Assembly: GCA_020633895.1 (NCBI GenBank)
Contig: JACKCT010000004.1
Span: forward strand, 186,001 to 250,000
Length of the DNA: 64,000 nt
Direction: 5' to 3'
Origin: Deltaproteobacteria bacterium
GTDB lineage: Bacteria > Lernaellota > Lernaellaia > JACKCT01
In this document: positions 1 to 8,607 of the stretch, piece after piece
How positions within the stretch are numbered: position 1 is the first letter of the stretch
Layout: each line of letters starts with the position of its first letter
Translations under genes and position numbers: made by a program
The notes under the pieces: model-generated
Databases searched by the model: none
What the model was told of the DNA's origin: nothing
Seen by the model: only the letters and a program-made list of their open reading frames with translations

Positions 1-1716
1 GTCGGGCGCGTCGGCGACGGTCGCCAGCTCGGACTCAGCGGCCGCGATCCGGGCGTCGTAGTCCTGCGTGTATTCCACGTTGCGGGGGAAGTTCGTCAGC
101 ACCCAGACGACCAGCGAACCGATGAGGATGACGCCGCCCATTTTCTTTACGAAAATCTTCGAGCGGTCCCAAGTGTTGATCAGCAGGTCGCGCATGGTCG
201 GCATGCGATAGGGCGGCAGCTCCATCACGAACGGCGCCGCTTGCCCGCGCAGAATCGTCTTCGAGAAAAGAAAACCCATCGCGATCGCGAGGAAGATGCC
301 GAGCGCGTACATGGAGAAGATCACGGTTCCGGCCCACTTGGCGGCGAAGAACGTTCCGGCCAACAGGACGTACACCGGCAGACGAGCCGAGCACGACATC
401 AGCGGATTGATCAGGGACGTCAGCAAGCGGTCGCGTTCCGAATCCAGGGTTCGGGCCGCCATGACCGCGGGGACGTTACATCCGAAGCCCATCATCAAGG
501 GGATGAACGCCTTGCCGTGCAGGCCGATCACCCGCATCACCCGATCCATCATGAACGCGGCGCGGGCCATGTAGCCCGAGTGCTCCAGGAACGCGATGCA
601 GAAGAAGAGAATGACGATATTCGGTAGGAAGACAATGACGAAGCCAACGCCGTTGATGGCGCCTTCGACGATGATATCCCGCCAGAACGTGTCGCCCAGG
701 ATCGCGCTGACACCGTCGGAAATCATCCCGACACCGGCGTCGATCCAGTCCATCGGCGTGGCGCCGACGGTGAACGTCAACTGGAAGACGGTCCAGAGAA
801 TCAGCAGGAAAATCGGCAGACCCAGCAGGCGGTGCGTGAGCAGGCTGTCGATTTTATCGGTGAAGGAATCGAACTGCGTCGCGGGGGGCTCGTAGACCTG
901 CTGGAATGCGGAGGAAATGAAACCGTAGCGACGCTGGGTGATGATCGATTCCACGTCGTCATGGAATTGGCCGCGCAACTCATCGCGAGCCTTGCCGGCA
1001 TCCAGGATTACTTCCGGCGGCAGCGACGTGGATCTATCCGTCGCAATTCGCTTGGCGATTTCTTCGTCGTTCTCCAACAGCTTGATAGCCACCCATCGGG
1101 CGGCGAACTCGCTGGAGAGCAGATCGCGCAGGCCGTGCTCGTCGATGATCGATTGGATGCGCGTCTCGATGTCCCGGCCGTAATCCACATTGACCGGGTG
1201 GGCTTCTCGTTCGTTCCCCTGGGCAACGGCGATGCCCTCGGCGATGAGCTTGTCCAGGCCTTCGCCCTTGACGGCGACAGTCGGAATTGCCGGCGTGCCG
1301 AGAATCGAAACCAGCTTATCCACATGCACCCGCGCGCCGCTGCGCTCGAATTCGTCATAGACGTTCAGCGCCAACACAACCGGTTGGCCCAGTTCGATAA
1401 GCTGCGTCGTCAGGAAAAGGCTGCGCTCCAGATTCGTCACGTCCAGAACCTGGATAACGACGTCGGGCTTTTCGTCCAGCAGGAACTGCCGGGTGATGCG
1501 CTCTTCCAGGGAATAGGGCGAGAGGCTGTAGGTGCCGGGCAAATCAACGATGCGGATATCCAGGGAATCGTGCTTATACCGCCCGATCTTCTTTTCGATC
1601 GTGACACCGGGCCAATTGCCCACCTTCTGCGCGGACCCGGTCAGCGCATTGAACAAGGTGGTTTTCCCGGAGTTGGGATTCCCGGCCAGGGCAAAGGTGA
1701 ACGTAGAACGAGCCAT
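1..1716 (-). CDS. feoB: Ferrous iron transport protein B, FeoB (C-terminus beyond left edge)
   Basis: Inner-membrane GTP-dependent Fe(II) importer; 572 codons are visible before the window edge. The N-terminus carries the G-protein domain: P-loop GNPNSGKTT near residues 12-20, the G2/G3 region ending in DLPGTYSL, and the nucleotide-base motif read as NVYD. A helical regulatory segment follows, then the membrane domain with the Gly-rich gate-like stretch GFGCNVPAVMAARTL. The ATG at 1716 starts directly at the P-loop domain, as is usual. It lies 23 bp downstream of feoA and is the last gene of a fur/zinc-ribbon/feoA/feoB unit. The C-terminal part of the permease is not visible, so its integrity cannot be judged. 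Confidence 0.96.
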   Translation of the reverse strand, partial: MARSTFTFALAGNPNSGKTTLFNALTGSAQKVGNWPGVTIEKKIGRYKHDSLDIRIVDLPGTYSLSPYSLEERITRQFLLDEKPDVVIQVLDVTNLERSLFLTTQLIELGQPVVLALNVYDEFERSGARVHVDKLVSILGTPAIPTVAVKGEGLDKLIAEGIAVAQGNEREAHPVNVDYGRDIETRIQSIIDEHGLRDLLSSEFAARWVAIKLLENDEEIAKRIATDRSTSLPPEVILDAGKARDELRGQFHDDVESIITQRRYGFISSAFQQVYEPPATQFDSFTDKIDSLLTHRLLGLPIFLLILWTVFQLTFTVGATPMDWIDAGVGMISDGVSAILGDTFWRDIIVEGAINGVGFVIVFLPNIVILFFCIAFLEHSGYMARAAFMMDRVMRVIGLHGKAFIPLMMGFGCNVPAVMAARTLDSERDRLLTSLINPLMSCSARLPVYVLLAGTFFAAKWAGTVIFSMYALGIFLAIAMGFLFSKTILRGQAAPFVMELPPYRMPTMRDLLINTWDRSKIFVKKMGGVILIGSLVVWVLTNFPRNVEYTQDYDARIAAAESELATVADAPD

Positions 1717-1739
1717 CGAACGCGCGCCTCCAGGACGTC

Positions 1740-2033
1740 TTAGTGTCGGCCGTCGCTCGCCGTGCAAACGCGGACCATGGCCGCCTCGTTGCTGCGTAGC
1801 GAGACCTTGTAGTTTTTCAGATAGAAGATGATCGGGTCGGCCAGGGGCGCCCGGCGATCCACGCGAACAATCGCGCCGGGGACGAAGCCCATTTCCATCA
1901 GGCGATGGCGGTAGGCGCCGGTGCCGGTGAGCCCCAGCACCTGAACGCAATCGCCTTTTCGGCAATCACGCAGCGTGCGGGACGGCAGTTCATTGGTGAC
2001 GAAAGATCGATCATCCACAGGGATTTGGGCCAT
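1740..2033 (-). CDS. feoA: FeoA, SH3-like partner of FeoB
   Basis: A 97-residue cytoplasmic protein of the FeoA family, which adopts an SH3-like fold and supports FeoB-dependent Fe(II) uptake. The family pattern is clear: the stretch around residues 33-60 contains GLTGTGAYRHRLMEMGFVPG, the typical FeoA core, followed by the strand-rich RVDRRAPLADPIIFYL segment. It sits between the zinc-ribbon gene and feoB with gaps of about 22 bp on both sides, so co-transcription is very likely. An N-terminal extension of about 20 residues precedes the core. The function is assigned from family and context. Confidence 0.95.
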   Translation of the reverse strand: MAQIPVDDRSFVTNELPSRTLRDCRKGDCVQVLGLTGTGAYRHRLMEMGFVPGAIVRVDRRAPLADPIIFYLKNYKVSLRSNEAAMVRVCTASDGRH

Positions 2034-2055
2034 GATTGAAAAACTCCCGACGAAA

Positions 2056-2283
2056 TCAGCCGTGCGAAATATTGATGGTCCGCCATTCGGTCGGCGGGTT
2101 TTGGTCGTCGCTGCCCGGAGCCACCAGGGGAATGCGCATCTCGTGCTTGCATCGGCTGCAGCGGATCACCAGTTCGTTGCCCTCGATCTTGGCCAACAAC
2201 TTGCGGCAGTCGGAGCAGCGGATGTCCTCGCAGGCCGCACCGTGGGCCTTGGAACCCTCGTGAAGGCGAAGATTCTTGCTCAC
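2056..2283 (-). CDS. Small Com-like zinc-ribbon protein in the fur-feo operon
   Basis: A 75-residue protein starting at a GTG whose last two bases are part of the fur stop codon (4-bp GTGA overlap), which argues for translational coupling to fur. It has two CxxC knuckles, CSDC and CSRC, about 20 residues apart, around the segment IRCSDCRKLLAKIEGNELVI. This resembles the Mu Com-type zinc finger family of small nucleic-acid-binding regulators. The tail after residue 55 is probably disordered. A longer reading frame extends upstream inside fur, but the coupled GTG is the more natural start. Whether it binds zinc, iron, DNA or RNA cannot be told from the sequence. Confidence 0.78.
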   Translation of the reverse strand: MSKNLRLHEGSKAHGAACEDIRCSDCRKLLAKIEGNELVIRCSRCKHEMRIPLVAPGSDDQNPPTEWRTINISHG

Positions 2284-2789
2284 CACGCGTTGACCTCCCG
2301 ATCGATGATTTTCTCCTGGCATTTGGGGCAGATCCCCCGCAGATGCAGCACATGGCGGCGCAGCTTGTATCCATATCGGCCGGCGATCGCTTTCTGGAGG
2401 TCGTAAAGGCCCTCGTCCTCGAACTCGATCACGGCATTGCAAAGATCGCAGGTCAGGTGGTTGTGGTGGCGCGGGCTCAGGGTGTTTTCGTAAACCTGTT
2501 CCTCCCGACCGCCCTTGACGGAAACCTCGAAAAGGAGGCCGCTTTGCAGAAGGAGGGGGATGACACGATAGACGGTCGACCGGCCCAGAGCCTTGTCCTT
2601 GCCCCGCAGACGTTCGAGCAACTCGGAGACCGTGAAGTGGTGCTGTTCCTGAAACACCTCTTCGACGACAATCCGGCGTTCCTTGGTCATCCGCAGATTC
2701 TGCGTCGCGAGGAATTCCTGAAAACGTTCGAGGGCCGACTCGGTATCGACCGGCTCTTTGGCTTCCATCAGAATTGCTTGCGTCACCAT
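2280..2789 (-). CDS. fur: Fur-family ferric uptake regulator
   Basis: A 169-residue metal-dependent repressor. The N-terminal winged helix includes the Fur signature region near residues 36-75 (TVSELLERLRGK and GRSTVYRVIPLL). The dimerisation domain has the His-rich stretch SPRHHNHLTCDLC and a second pair CPKC near the C-terminus, so both structural zinc cysteine pairs are present. An N-terminal extension of about 20 residues precedes the usual start. A GGGAGAG Shine-Dalgarno precedes the ATG at 2789. It is the first gene of the feo operon, so it probably controls itself together with feoA and feoB; the effector could in principle be another metal, but the feo context favours iron. Confidence 0.94.
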   Translation of the reverse strand: MVTQAILMEAKEPVDTESALERFQEFLATQNLRMTKERRIVVEEVFQEQHHFTVSELLERLRGKDKALGRSTVYRVIPLLLQSGLLFEVSVKGGREEQVYENTLSPRHHNHLTCDLCNAVIEFEDEGLYDLQKAIAGRYGYKLRRHVLHLRGICPKCQEKIIDREVNAW

Positions 2790-2816
2790 CGCTCTCCCGC
2801 TTCCTTGTTCTCTATC

Positions 2817-2851
2817 GGAATCAGGTCTCTATTAAGAAGGGATTTAATCCC
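2817..2851. repeat. REP-like degenerate palindromic repeat, copy A
   Basis: A 35-bp imperfect palindrome centred on TTAA, with outer ends GGAATC and TTAATCCC. It lies about 28 bp upstream of the fur start codon. It aligns with copies B and C at about 60-75% identity when one or two gaps are allowed. Confidence 0.55.
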
Positions 2852-2876
2852 CATTCGCCGAAAAAATTTTTTAGAG

Positions 2877-2910
2877 GTTATCTGTCCCTGCTAAGATGAA
2901 ACTTAATCCC
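2877..2910. repeat. REP-like degenerate palindromic repeat, copy B
   Basis: A 34-bp copy starting exactly 60 bp after copy A. It shares ATCTG-TCCCT, CTAAGATG and ACTTAATCCC with copy A. A further fragment with GTCTGTCCCTTTT lies at 2955-2967. Confidence 0.5.
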
Positions 2911-3018
2911 TGTAACTTGGCCTAAAAAGAAGCGAAACCTGACGTCTCTTTCGAGTCTGTCCCTTTTCGCTGTTCTACCCGGCTTTTCAGCGACGAAAGT
3001 GGCCATTCGATCTTTATT

Positions 3019-3053
3019 GGGATGAGGTCCTCTCTTAACAGGGAAAGAATCTC
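3019..3053. repeat. REP-like degenerate palindromic repeat, copy C
   Basis: A 35-bp copy reading GGGATGAGGTCC, then CTCTTAACAGGGA and ending AGAATCTC. It matches copy A best with one inserted base. The reverse strand of this copy resembles the forward strand of copy A, in keeping with a quasi-palindrome. Confidence 0.5.
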
Positions 3054-3184
3054 AATAAAGCGTCGAATCACCTCGTCCTGTAAACGGATTTGGTGGTAAC
3101 AAATCCCGACAGCGGTTGTCAAGCAAGAAAATTAATTGAGCACCATTTTTGTGCGCTTTTAAAATTCCCGTGGTATTGCGGGCA

Positions 3185-3205
3185 TCTATAGGGATTAATC
3201 TCAAA
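3185..3205. repeat. Partial REP-like repeat, copy D
   Basis: A partial unit, AGGGATTAATCTCAA, that matches the right half of copy C (AGGGAAAGAATCTCAA) and the TTAATCCC half of copies A and B. Confidence 0.4.
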
Positions 3206-3223
3206 AACGTCCGGCGGCGTTCC

Positions 3224-3252
3224 TTGACACGATTGGGCAAATTGGCTAATCA
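3224..3252 (+). promoter_or_regulatory. Sigma-70-type promoter of tRNA-Cys
   Basis: TTGACA at 3224-3229, a 17-bp spacer, then TAATCA at 3247-3252. Transcription would start about 28 bp before the tRNA. The -35 match is perfect. Confidence 0.7.
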
Positions 3253-3286
3253 CGGCTCTTGCGTTTTGGGCACAATTTCACTGGAT

Positions 3287-3358
3287 GGCGGCGTGGCCAA
3301 GTGGTAAGGCGAAGGTCTGCAAAACCTTTATTCACCGGTTCGATTCCGGTCGCCGCCT
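3287..3358 (+). tRNA. tRNA-Cys (GCA anticodon)
   Basis: A 72-nt cloverleaf. The acceptor stem GGCGGCG pairs with CGCCGCC, with discriminator U, the base expected for cysteine tRNA. The anticodon arm AAGGT-CTGCAAA-ACCTT gives anticodon GCA. The T arm ACCGG-TTCGATT-CCGGT is perfect. The 3' CCA is not encoded. A terminator follows 15 bp downstream. Confidence 0.96.
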
Positions 3359-3373
3359 ACACCGACGTTCGGA

Positions 3374-3400
3374 AACCGGGTCTTATCGGCCCGGTTTTTT
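3374..3400 (+). terminator. Rho-independent terminator after tRNA-Cys
   Basis: Stem ACCGGG with CCCGGT around a short loop, followed by six T residues. Confidence 0.75.
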
Positions 3401-3441
3401 CGTTTTTCCCTGTAAATACACTACGTTACCTACTGTTCGGC

Positions 3442-4212
3442 GTGCGTGCCCGCGCGATTTTCCTCTTTGCTTTCAGTATTTTGCTTGGGATCGCCGCCAT
3501 TGCGGGTGCCCAAGAAGAGACTTCTGGCCAAGGGACCAGCATCCGTACCATGGACAAGATCATGGTTTCGGTGGGCAACAATGTCGTCACCCTCGAAGGT
3601 ATCCAGGTCGAAAAGGCGATCTTGACCATCACGCACGACTCGCTGCTGTTTCCCAACGAAGTGCGTTTTGACGATCACCAGATCGTCCGGGAGATGATCG
3701 CTCAGCGCCTGCTGCTCAACCATGCGATCCGCATGGGCTTCGCCGAGGTCGATGAGGAAAAGGTGCAGCAGTCCATCGAGGAGTTTCGCAATCGCTTCTC
3801 GTCCCCGGAGGCCTACGCCGAGTTTTTGAAGAAATATCAGCTCGTCGACCCGAATTTTCAGCCCGCCGACGGCGAGAGCATGGACAAGTTCGGCATCGAC
3901 CTGACGCACCGATTCCGTAATCGCCTCCTGGTCGACGAATACGCCGAGCGGAATCTGGAATTGCAGATTCGCCTGTCGCTCAAGGAAGAGGTGGCCTTCA
4001 ACAAGGATCGCCTGCTTGCCGAACATCCTGGAGCCTCGGACGCGGAGCTTTCCAAGATCATGTCCAAGGAACTTTACGGCCGAAAATTGCGCTCTTGGAT
4101 CGAGGATCTGGCCGAGAGGGAACGCATTATCGTCCGGGATGAAGAGTATCGGGACGACGTCAACGCTCTGCTCAAGCACCCCACCAAGGCGATTCCGCCG
4201 CTCAATCGCTAG
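3442..4212 (+). CDS. SurA N-domain-like periplasmic chaperone without PPIase domain
   Basis: A protein of about 256 residues from a GTG at 3442, chosen because it places a clean Sec signal peptide (basic start, hydrophobic FLFAFSILLGIAAIAG, cleavage after AQ) at the N-terminus; the frame runs further upstream through the tRNA and cannot be coding there. The mature part resembles the SurA N-terminal chaperone domain: a strand-rich start KIMVSVGNNVVTLEG, then helices with the pattern REMIAQRLLLNHAIRMGF and EEKVQQSIEEF. No parvulin domain follows. It probably acts as an outer-membrane protein chaperone, but this is inferred from similarity only. The Shine-Dalgarno is weak, so the exact start is uncertain. 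Confidence 0.7.
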   Translation: MRARAIFLFAFSILLGIAAIAGAQEETSGQGTSIRTMDKIMVSVGNNVVTLEGIQVEKAILTITHDSLLFPNEVRFDDHQIVREMIAQRLLLNHAIRMGFAEVDEEKVQQSIEEFRNRFSSPEAYAEFLKKYQLVDPNFQPADGESMDKFGIDLTHRFRNRLLVDEYAERNLELQIRLSLKEEVAFNKDRLLAEHPGASDAELSKIMSKELYGRKLRSWIEDLAERERIIVRDEEYRDDVNALLKHPTKAIPPLNR

Positions 4213-4222
4213 CCCAGGCGCT

Positions 4223-4245
4223 TAACCTACTGTTATCATAGGTTA
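4223..4245 (+). terminator. Weak terminator-like hairpin after surA-like gene
   Basis: TAACCTA pairs with TAGGTTA around a 9-nt loop, followed by a short TTTTC tract. The stem is AT-rich, so termination would be modest. Confidence 0.45.
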
Positions 4246-4292
4246 TTTTCAGAAATCACGAGTGCATTCGCCGCGTTTTGCAGGGGGATTTC

Positions 4293-4391
4293 TGTGGATA
4301 AGCGTGGGGATGAATCACGCCTGTTGGGGATAAAATACGAATCCATATTGCCGAAATGCGTCAAGAACGTGAAATCGCGGCTTTATCCCCG
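4293..4391. promoter_or_regulatory. Cluster of DnaA-box-like sites
   Basis: TGTGGATAA at 4293-4301 is a perfect reverse-strand DnaA box (TTATCCACA). TGGGGATAA at 4325-4333 differs by one base. TGGGGATGA at 4305-4313 and TTATCCCCG at 4383-4391 differ by two. No dnaA, dnaN or gid genes are nearby, so this is not presented as an origin. Confidence 0.4.
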
Positions 4392-4460
4392 AGGCTTTGA
4401 GGCGGTGTTCGAATTGGATTGAATCGCAATTCATTCAGATCCGTCACCGAGACGCCACGC

Positions 4461-4492
4461 AAAAAGAAAATGCCCCGCGCTTGGCGGGGCAT
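4461..4492 (-). terminator. Rho-independent terminator of lon
   Basis: On the minus strand the stem ATGCCCCGC / GCGGGGCAT around a short loop is followed by TTTTCTTTTT. It begins about 24 bp after the lon stop. Confidence 0.85.
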
Positions 4493-4515
4493 CGTCGTTT
4501 CTTCGAATCGATTTT

Positions 4516-6945
<2,430 letters not shown>

Positions 6946-7410
6946 GCATACTCCCTTGCATCACAGGCGTCATTTCTCGACGCTTCGGCCAACCCAACTT
7001 AACCACGCCGATCCGGCGTGTCACCTCCCGGGAGCGCAACTCGCTCCTCATGTGAAGTTTGTAGCACACTCGCGAGCCCGGCGGGAAGAAAGAAATGGGA
7101 TTTCGCTTCGAGAGCGACTTGAGCTTTCCGCCGTAAAGTTGCGATTCTCCGAGTCCTTTTGTCCCGCGAATTACAAAAGCGGTGAAATCCGTCCCATGGC
7201 GGGTCCCTTTTGCGTTCCAAAGGAGTTCCAAAGGAAACGGGCCAGGGGCCTTGCGGGATCCTCCCTTCCCAGGTTATGAACCCAAGAAGGGCCGTCGGTT
7301 CCTCCACCATGGACGCCCCGCCGCCTTGGATTTATTTCGTGGACGCTCTTCGTGACGCGTCGCAATTGACACCTCCACCACGCCGCGCGCGTGCGACATT
7401 CCGGTTCGAG
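6946..7410. other. Divergent spacer between lon and the desaturase gene
   Basis: About 465 bp. It holds the lon promoter with its palindromes near 6997-7047, and an 11-bp tandem duplication of GTTCCAAAGGA at 7216-7237. The desaturase frame is open upstream to 7210, but that extension does not resemble the family. No small gene is supported. Confidence 0.6.
6997..7024 (-). promoter_or_regulatory. lon promoter with palindrome in the spacer
   Basis: On the minus strand GTGACA (7024-7019) is followed by a 16-bp spacer and TTAAGT (7002-6997). The perfect inverted repeat ACGCCG-N3-CGGCGT spans 7005-7019, so it fills most of the spacer. A second inverted repeat, GGAGCG/CGCTCC, lies just upstream at 7031-7047. 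The placement suits an operator. Confidence 0.45.
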
Positions 7411-8430
7411 ATGGCGAAAAAAGCGAACAGTTGGTTTCAGGTTCAGGACGACGTTCTGACGCGCATTCGCGCCGAACTGCCGTCCGAGCGGGTTCGAGAG
7501 CTTCAGCGGCTGCGTCCCTGGCGTCATTTTCTGACGGTGGGGCGGCTGTATTTGCAGCTATTTTTGCTGGCCTACATCTGCTGGCAATTCACAAATCCGT
7601 GGATCTGGCTCCCGGCGGCGTTCATCCAGGGTTTCACCGTCCTCGGCTTCATCATCCTGCTGCACGAACAGCTCCATAACGTGATCTTCAAAAAGCGCCA
7701 CCCGCGCATCAACACAATGCTGGGCTACCTTTACGCCTTGCCCAGCGCGATCTCGTCGTCCCAGTTCACCCGATGGCACTTGGACCACCACGCCAATCTG
7801 GGCAGCGAAATCGACGACCCCAAGCGCGCCCATCTATCGCCGAAGAAGAACAAGCGCTGGTACAAGCTGCTGTATTTCACCATCGCGCTGCTGCCGATTT
7901 ACGGTCGGGCGGCCAAGGCGGAGAATCTGACCTATCCGGCGGAACTGACCCGCAAGATCAAACGCCAGCGGGCGGTGAACTTCGCCATCCACCTGGCCAT
8001 TGCCGGCGGCATTTGGTATCTGGCCGACGCCTACACCATGCTGCGGGTGCATCTGATTCCCATGACCGTGTTCTTCCCCATCGCGTTCATCCTCAATCGC
8101 CTGGGCCAGCATTATTGGATCGATCCGGACGACCCGGTCAAATGGGGAACGCGGGTGGACGGCAGCGCGCCGATTCACTTCCTGTTCCTGTGGTCGAATT
8201 TCCACATCGAGCACCACTATTTTCCCCAGGTGCCGATGTACAACCTCAAGGCTCTCAACCGCGAATTGCGACCGTTCTTCGAAAAGGTCGGCATGCCCAA
8301 CCGGACGTATCCCGAACTCCTCTGGGGTTGGCTGGTGCGCAATAAAAAGGCCCACACGAACTGGGATGTGACCGAACCGGCGGAACCGACGGTCCACGGC
8401 GCCGAGGCGTATTCCGAACCGCGGTTGTAG
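7411..8430 (+). CDS. Membrane fatty acid desaturase-family protein
   Basis: A 339-residue integral membrane di-iron enzyme of the fatty-acid desaturase / beta-carotene hydroxylase superfamily. The three histidine boxes are present and in order: HEQLH, then HLDHH after the first membrane pair, then HIEHH near the C-terminus. Hydrophobic segments near 49-70 and 75-95, and again in the middle of the protein, match the usual four-helix arrangement. The ATG at 7411 (MAKKANSW) is preferred because the upstream extension is low-complexity and unlike the family. The substrate (acyl chain, sphingoid base or carotenoid) cannot be assigned; the next gene is ceramidase-like, which makes a lipid-modification role plausible. 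Confidence 0.85.
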   Translation: MAKKANSWFQVQDDVLTRIRAELPSERVRELQRLRPWRHFLTVGRLYLQLFLLAYICWQFTNPWIWLPAAFIQGFTVLGFIILLHEQLHNVIFKKRHPRINTMLGYLYALPSAISSSQFTRWHLDHHANLGSEIDDPKRAHLSPKKNKRWYKLLYFTIALLPIYGRAAKAENLTYPAELTRKIKRQRAVNFAIHLAIAGGIWYLADAYTMLRVHLIPMTVFFPIAFILNRLGQHYWIDPDDPVKWGTRVDGSAPIHFLFLWSNFHIEHHYFPQVPMYNLKALNRELRPFFEKVGMPNRTYPELLWGWLVRNKKAHTNWDVTEPAEPTVHGAEAYSEPRL

Positions 8431-8452
8431 CCGTCGATTCGTGTGCGGGAGA

Positions 8453-8557
8453 TGTTATTCCGAGCGAAGCGAAGAATCCGGTTTCAACAAATCAATCCGC
8501 TCCCGTTGAGCCGAATTGGGAACCGAGCCAAGATCCTTCACTGCGTTCAGGATGACA
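8453..8557. repeat. Dispersed inverted-repeat element
   Basis: A 105-bp element bounded by inverted arms of 26 bp: 8453-8478 (TGTTATTCCGAGCGAAGCGA...) and 8532-8557 (...CACTGCGTTCAGGATGACA). 19 of 26 arm positions pair. Sequences of the TCATCCTGAGCGAAGCGAAGGATC type recur in intergenic DNA of many bacteria; that statement is general knowledge. The element carries no gene and could fold into a long hairpin. Confidence 0.65.
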
Positions 8558-8570
8558 CTTTCAGCAACTC

Positions 8571-8599
8571 TTAACCCTCGCGACGTTTTCGGCTAGAGT
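8571..8599 (+). promoter_or_regulatory. Possible leaderless promoter of the ceramidase-like gene
   Basis: TTAACC at 8571-8576, a 17-bp spacer and TAGAGT at 8594-8599. The ATG is only 8 nt further on and has no Shine-Dalgarno, so the transcript may begin at the start codon. Confidence 0.4.
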
Positions 8600-8607
8600 C
8601 GGCCTCC

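Larger units (their letters stand above)
2790..3286. other. AT-rich spacer between fur and tRNA-Cys
   Basis: About 500 bp with no convincing gene. It is much more AT-rich than its surroundings. It holds the fur upstream region, at least four degenerate copies of a roughly 35-bp palindromic repeat (listed separately), and the tRNA-Cys promoter. The short minus-strand frames around 2922-3240 lack a ribosome-binding site and overlap repeat copies, so they are not called as genes. No classic Fur-box 19-mer was recognised by eye. Confidence 0.7.
4213..4515. other. Spacer between surA-like gene and lon
   Basis: About 300 bp with no gene. It contains a hairpin just after the surA-like gene, a cluster of DnaA-box-like 9-mers (4293-4391) and the lon terminator. 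Confidence 0.7.

Noticed and set aside
2922-3240. Short minus-strand frames in the fur-tRNA spacer with a shared LLREDLIPI-type peptide
   Set aside because: The shared peptide comes from the repeated DNA units themselves; no ribosome site and no conserved length.
3259-3441. Upstream extension of the surA-like frame
   Set aside because: The frame runs through tRNA-Cys and its terminator, so it cannot be coding; the start was moved to 3442.
4213-4515. Chromosome origin
   Set aside because: DnaA-box-like sites are present, but no dnaA, dnaN or gid genes are nearby and no clear AT-rich unwinding region or gene-orientation switch was seen.
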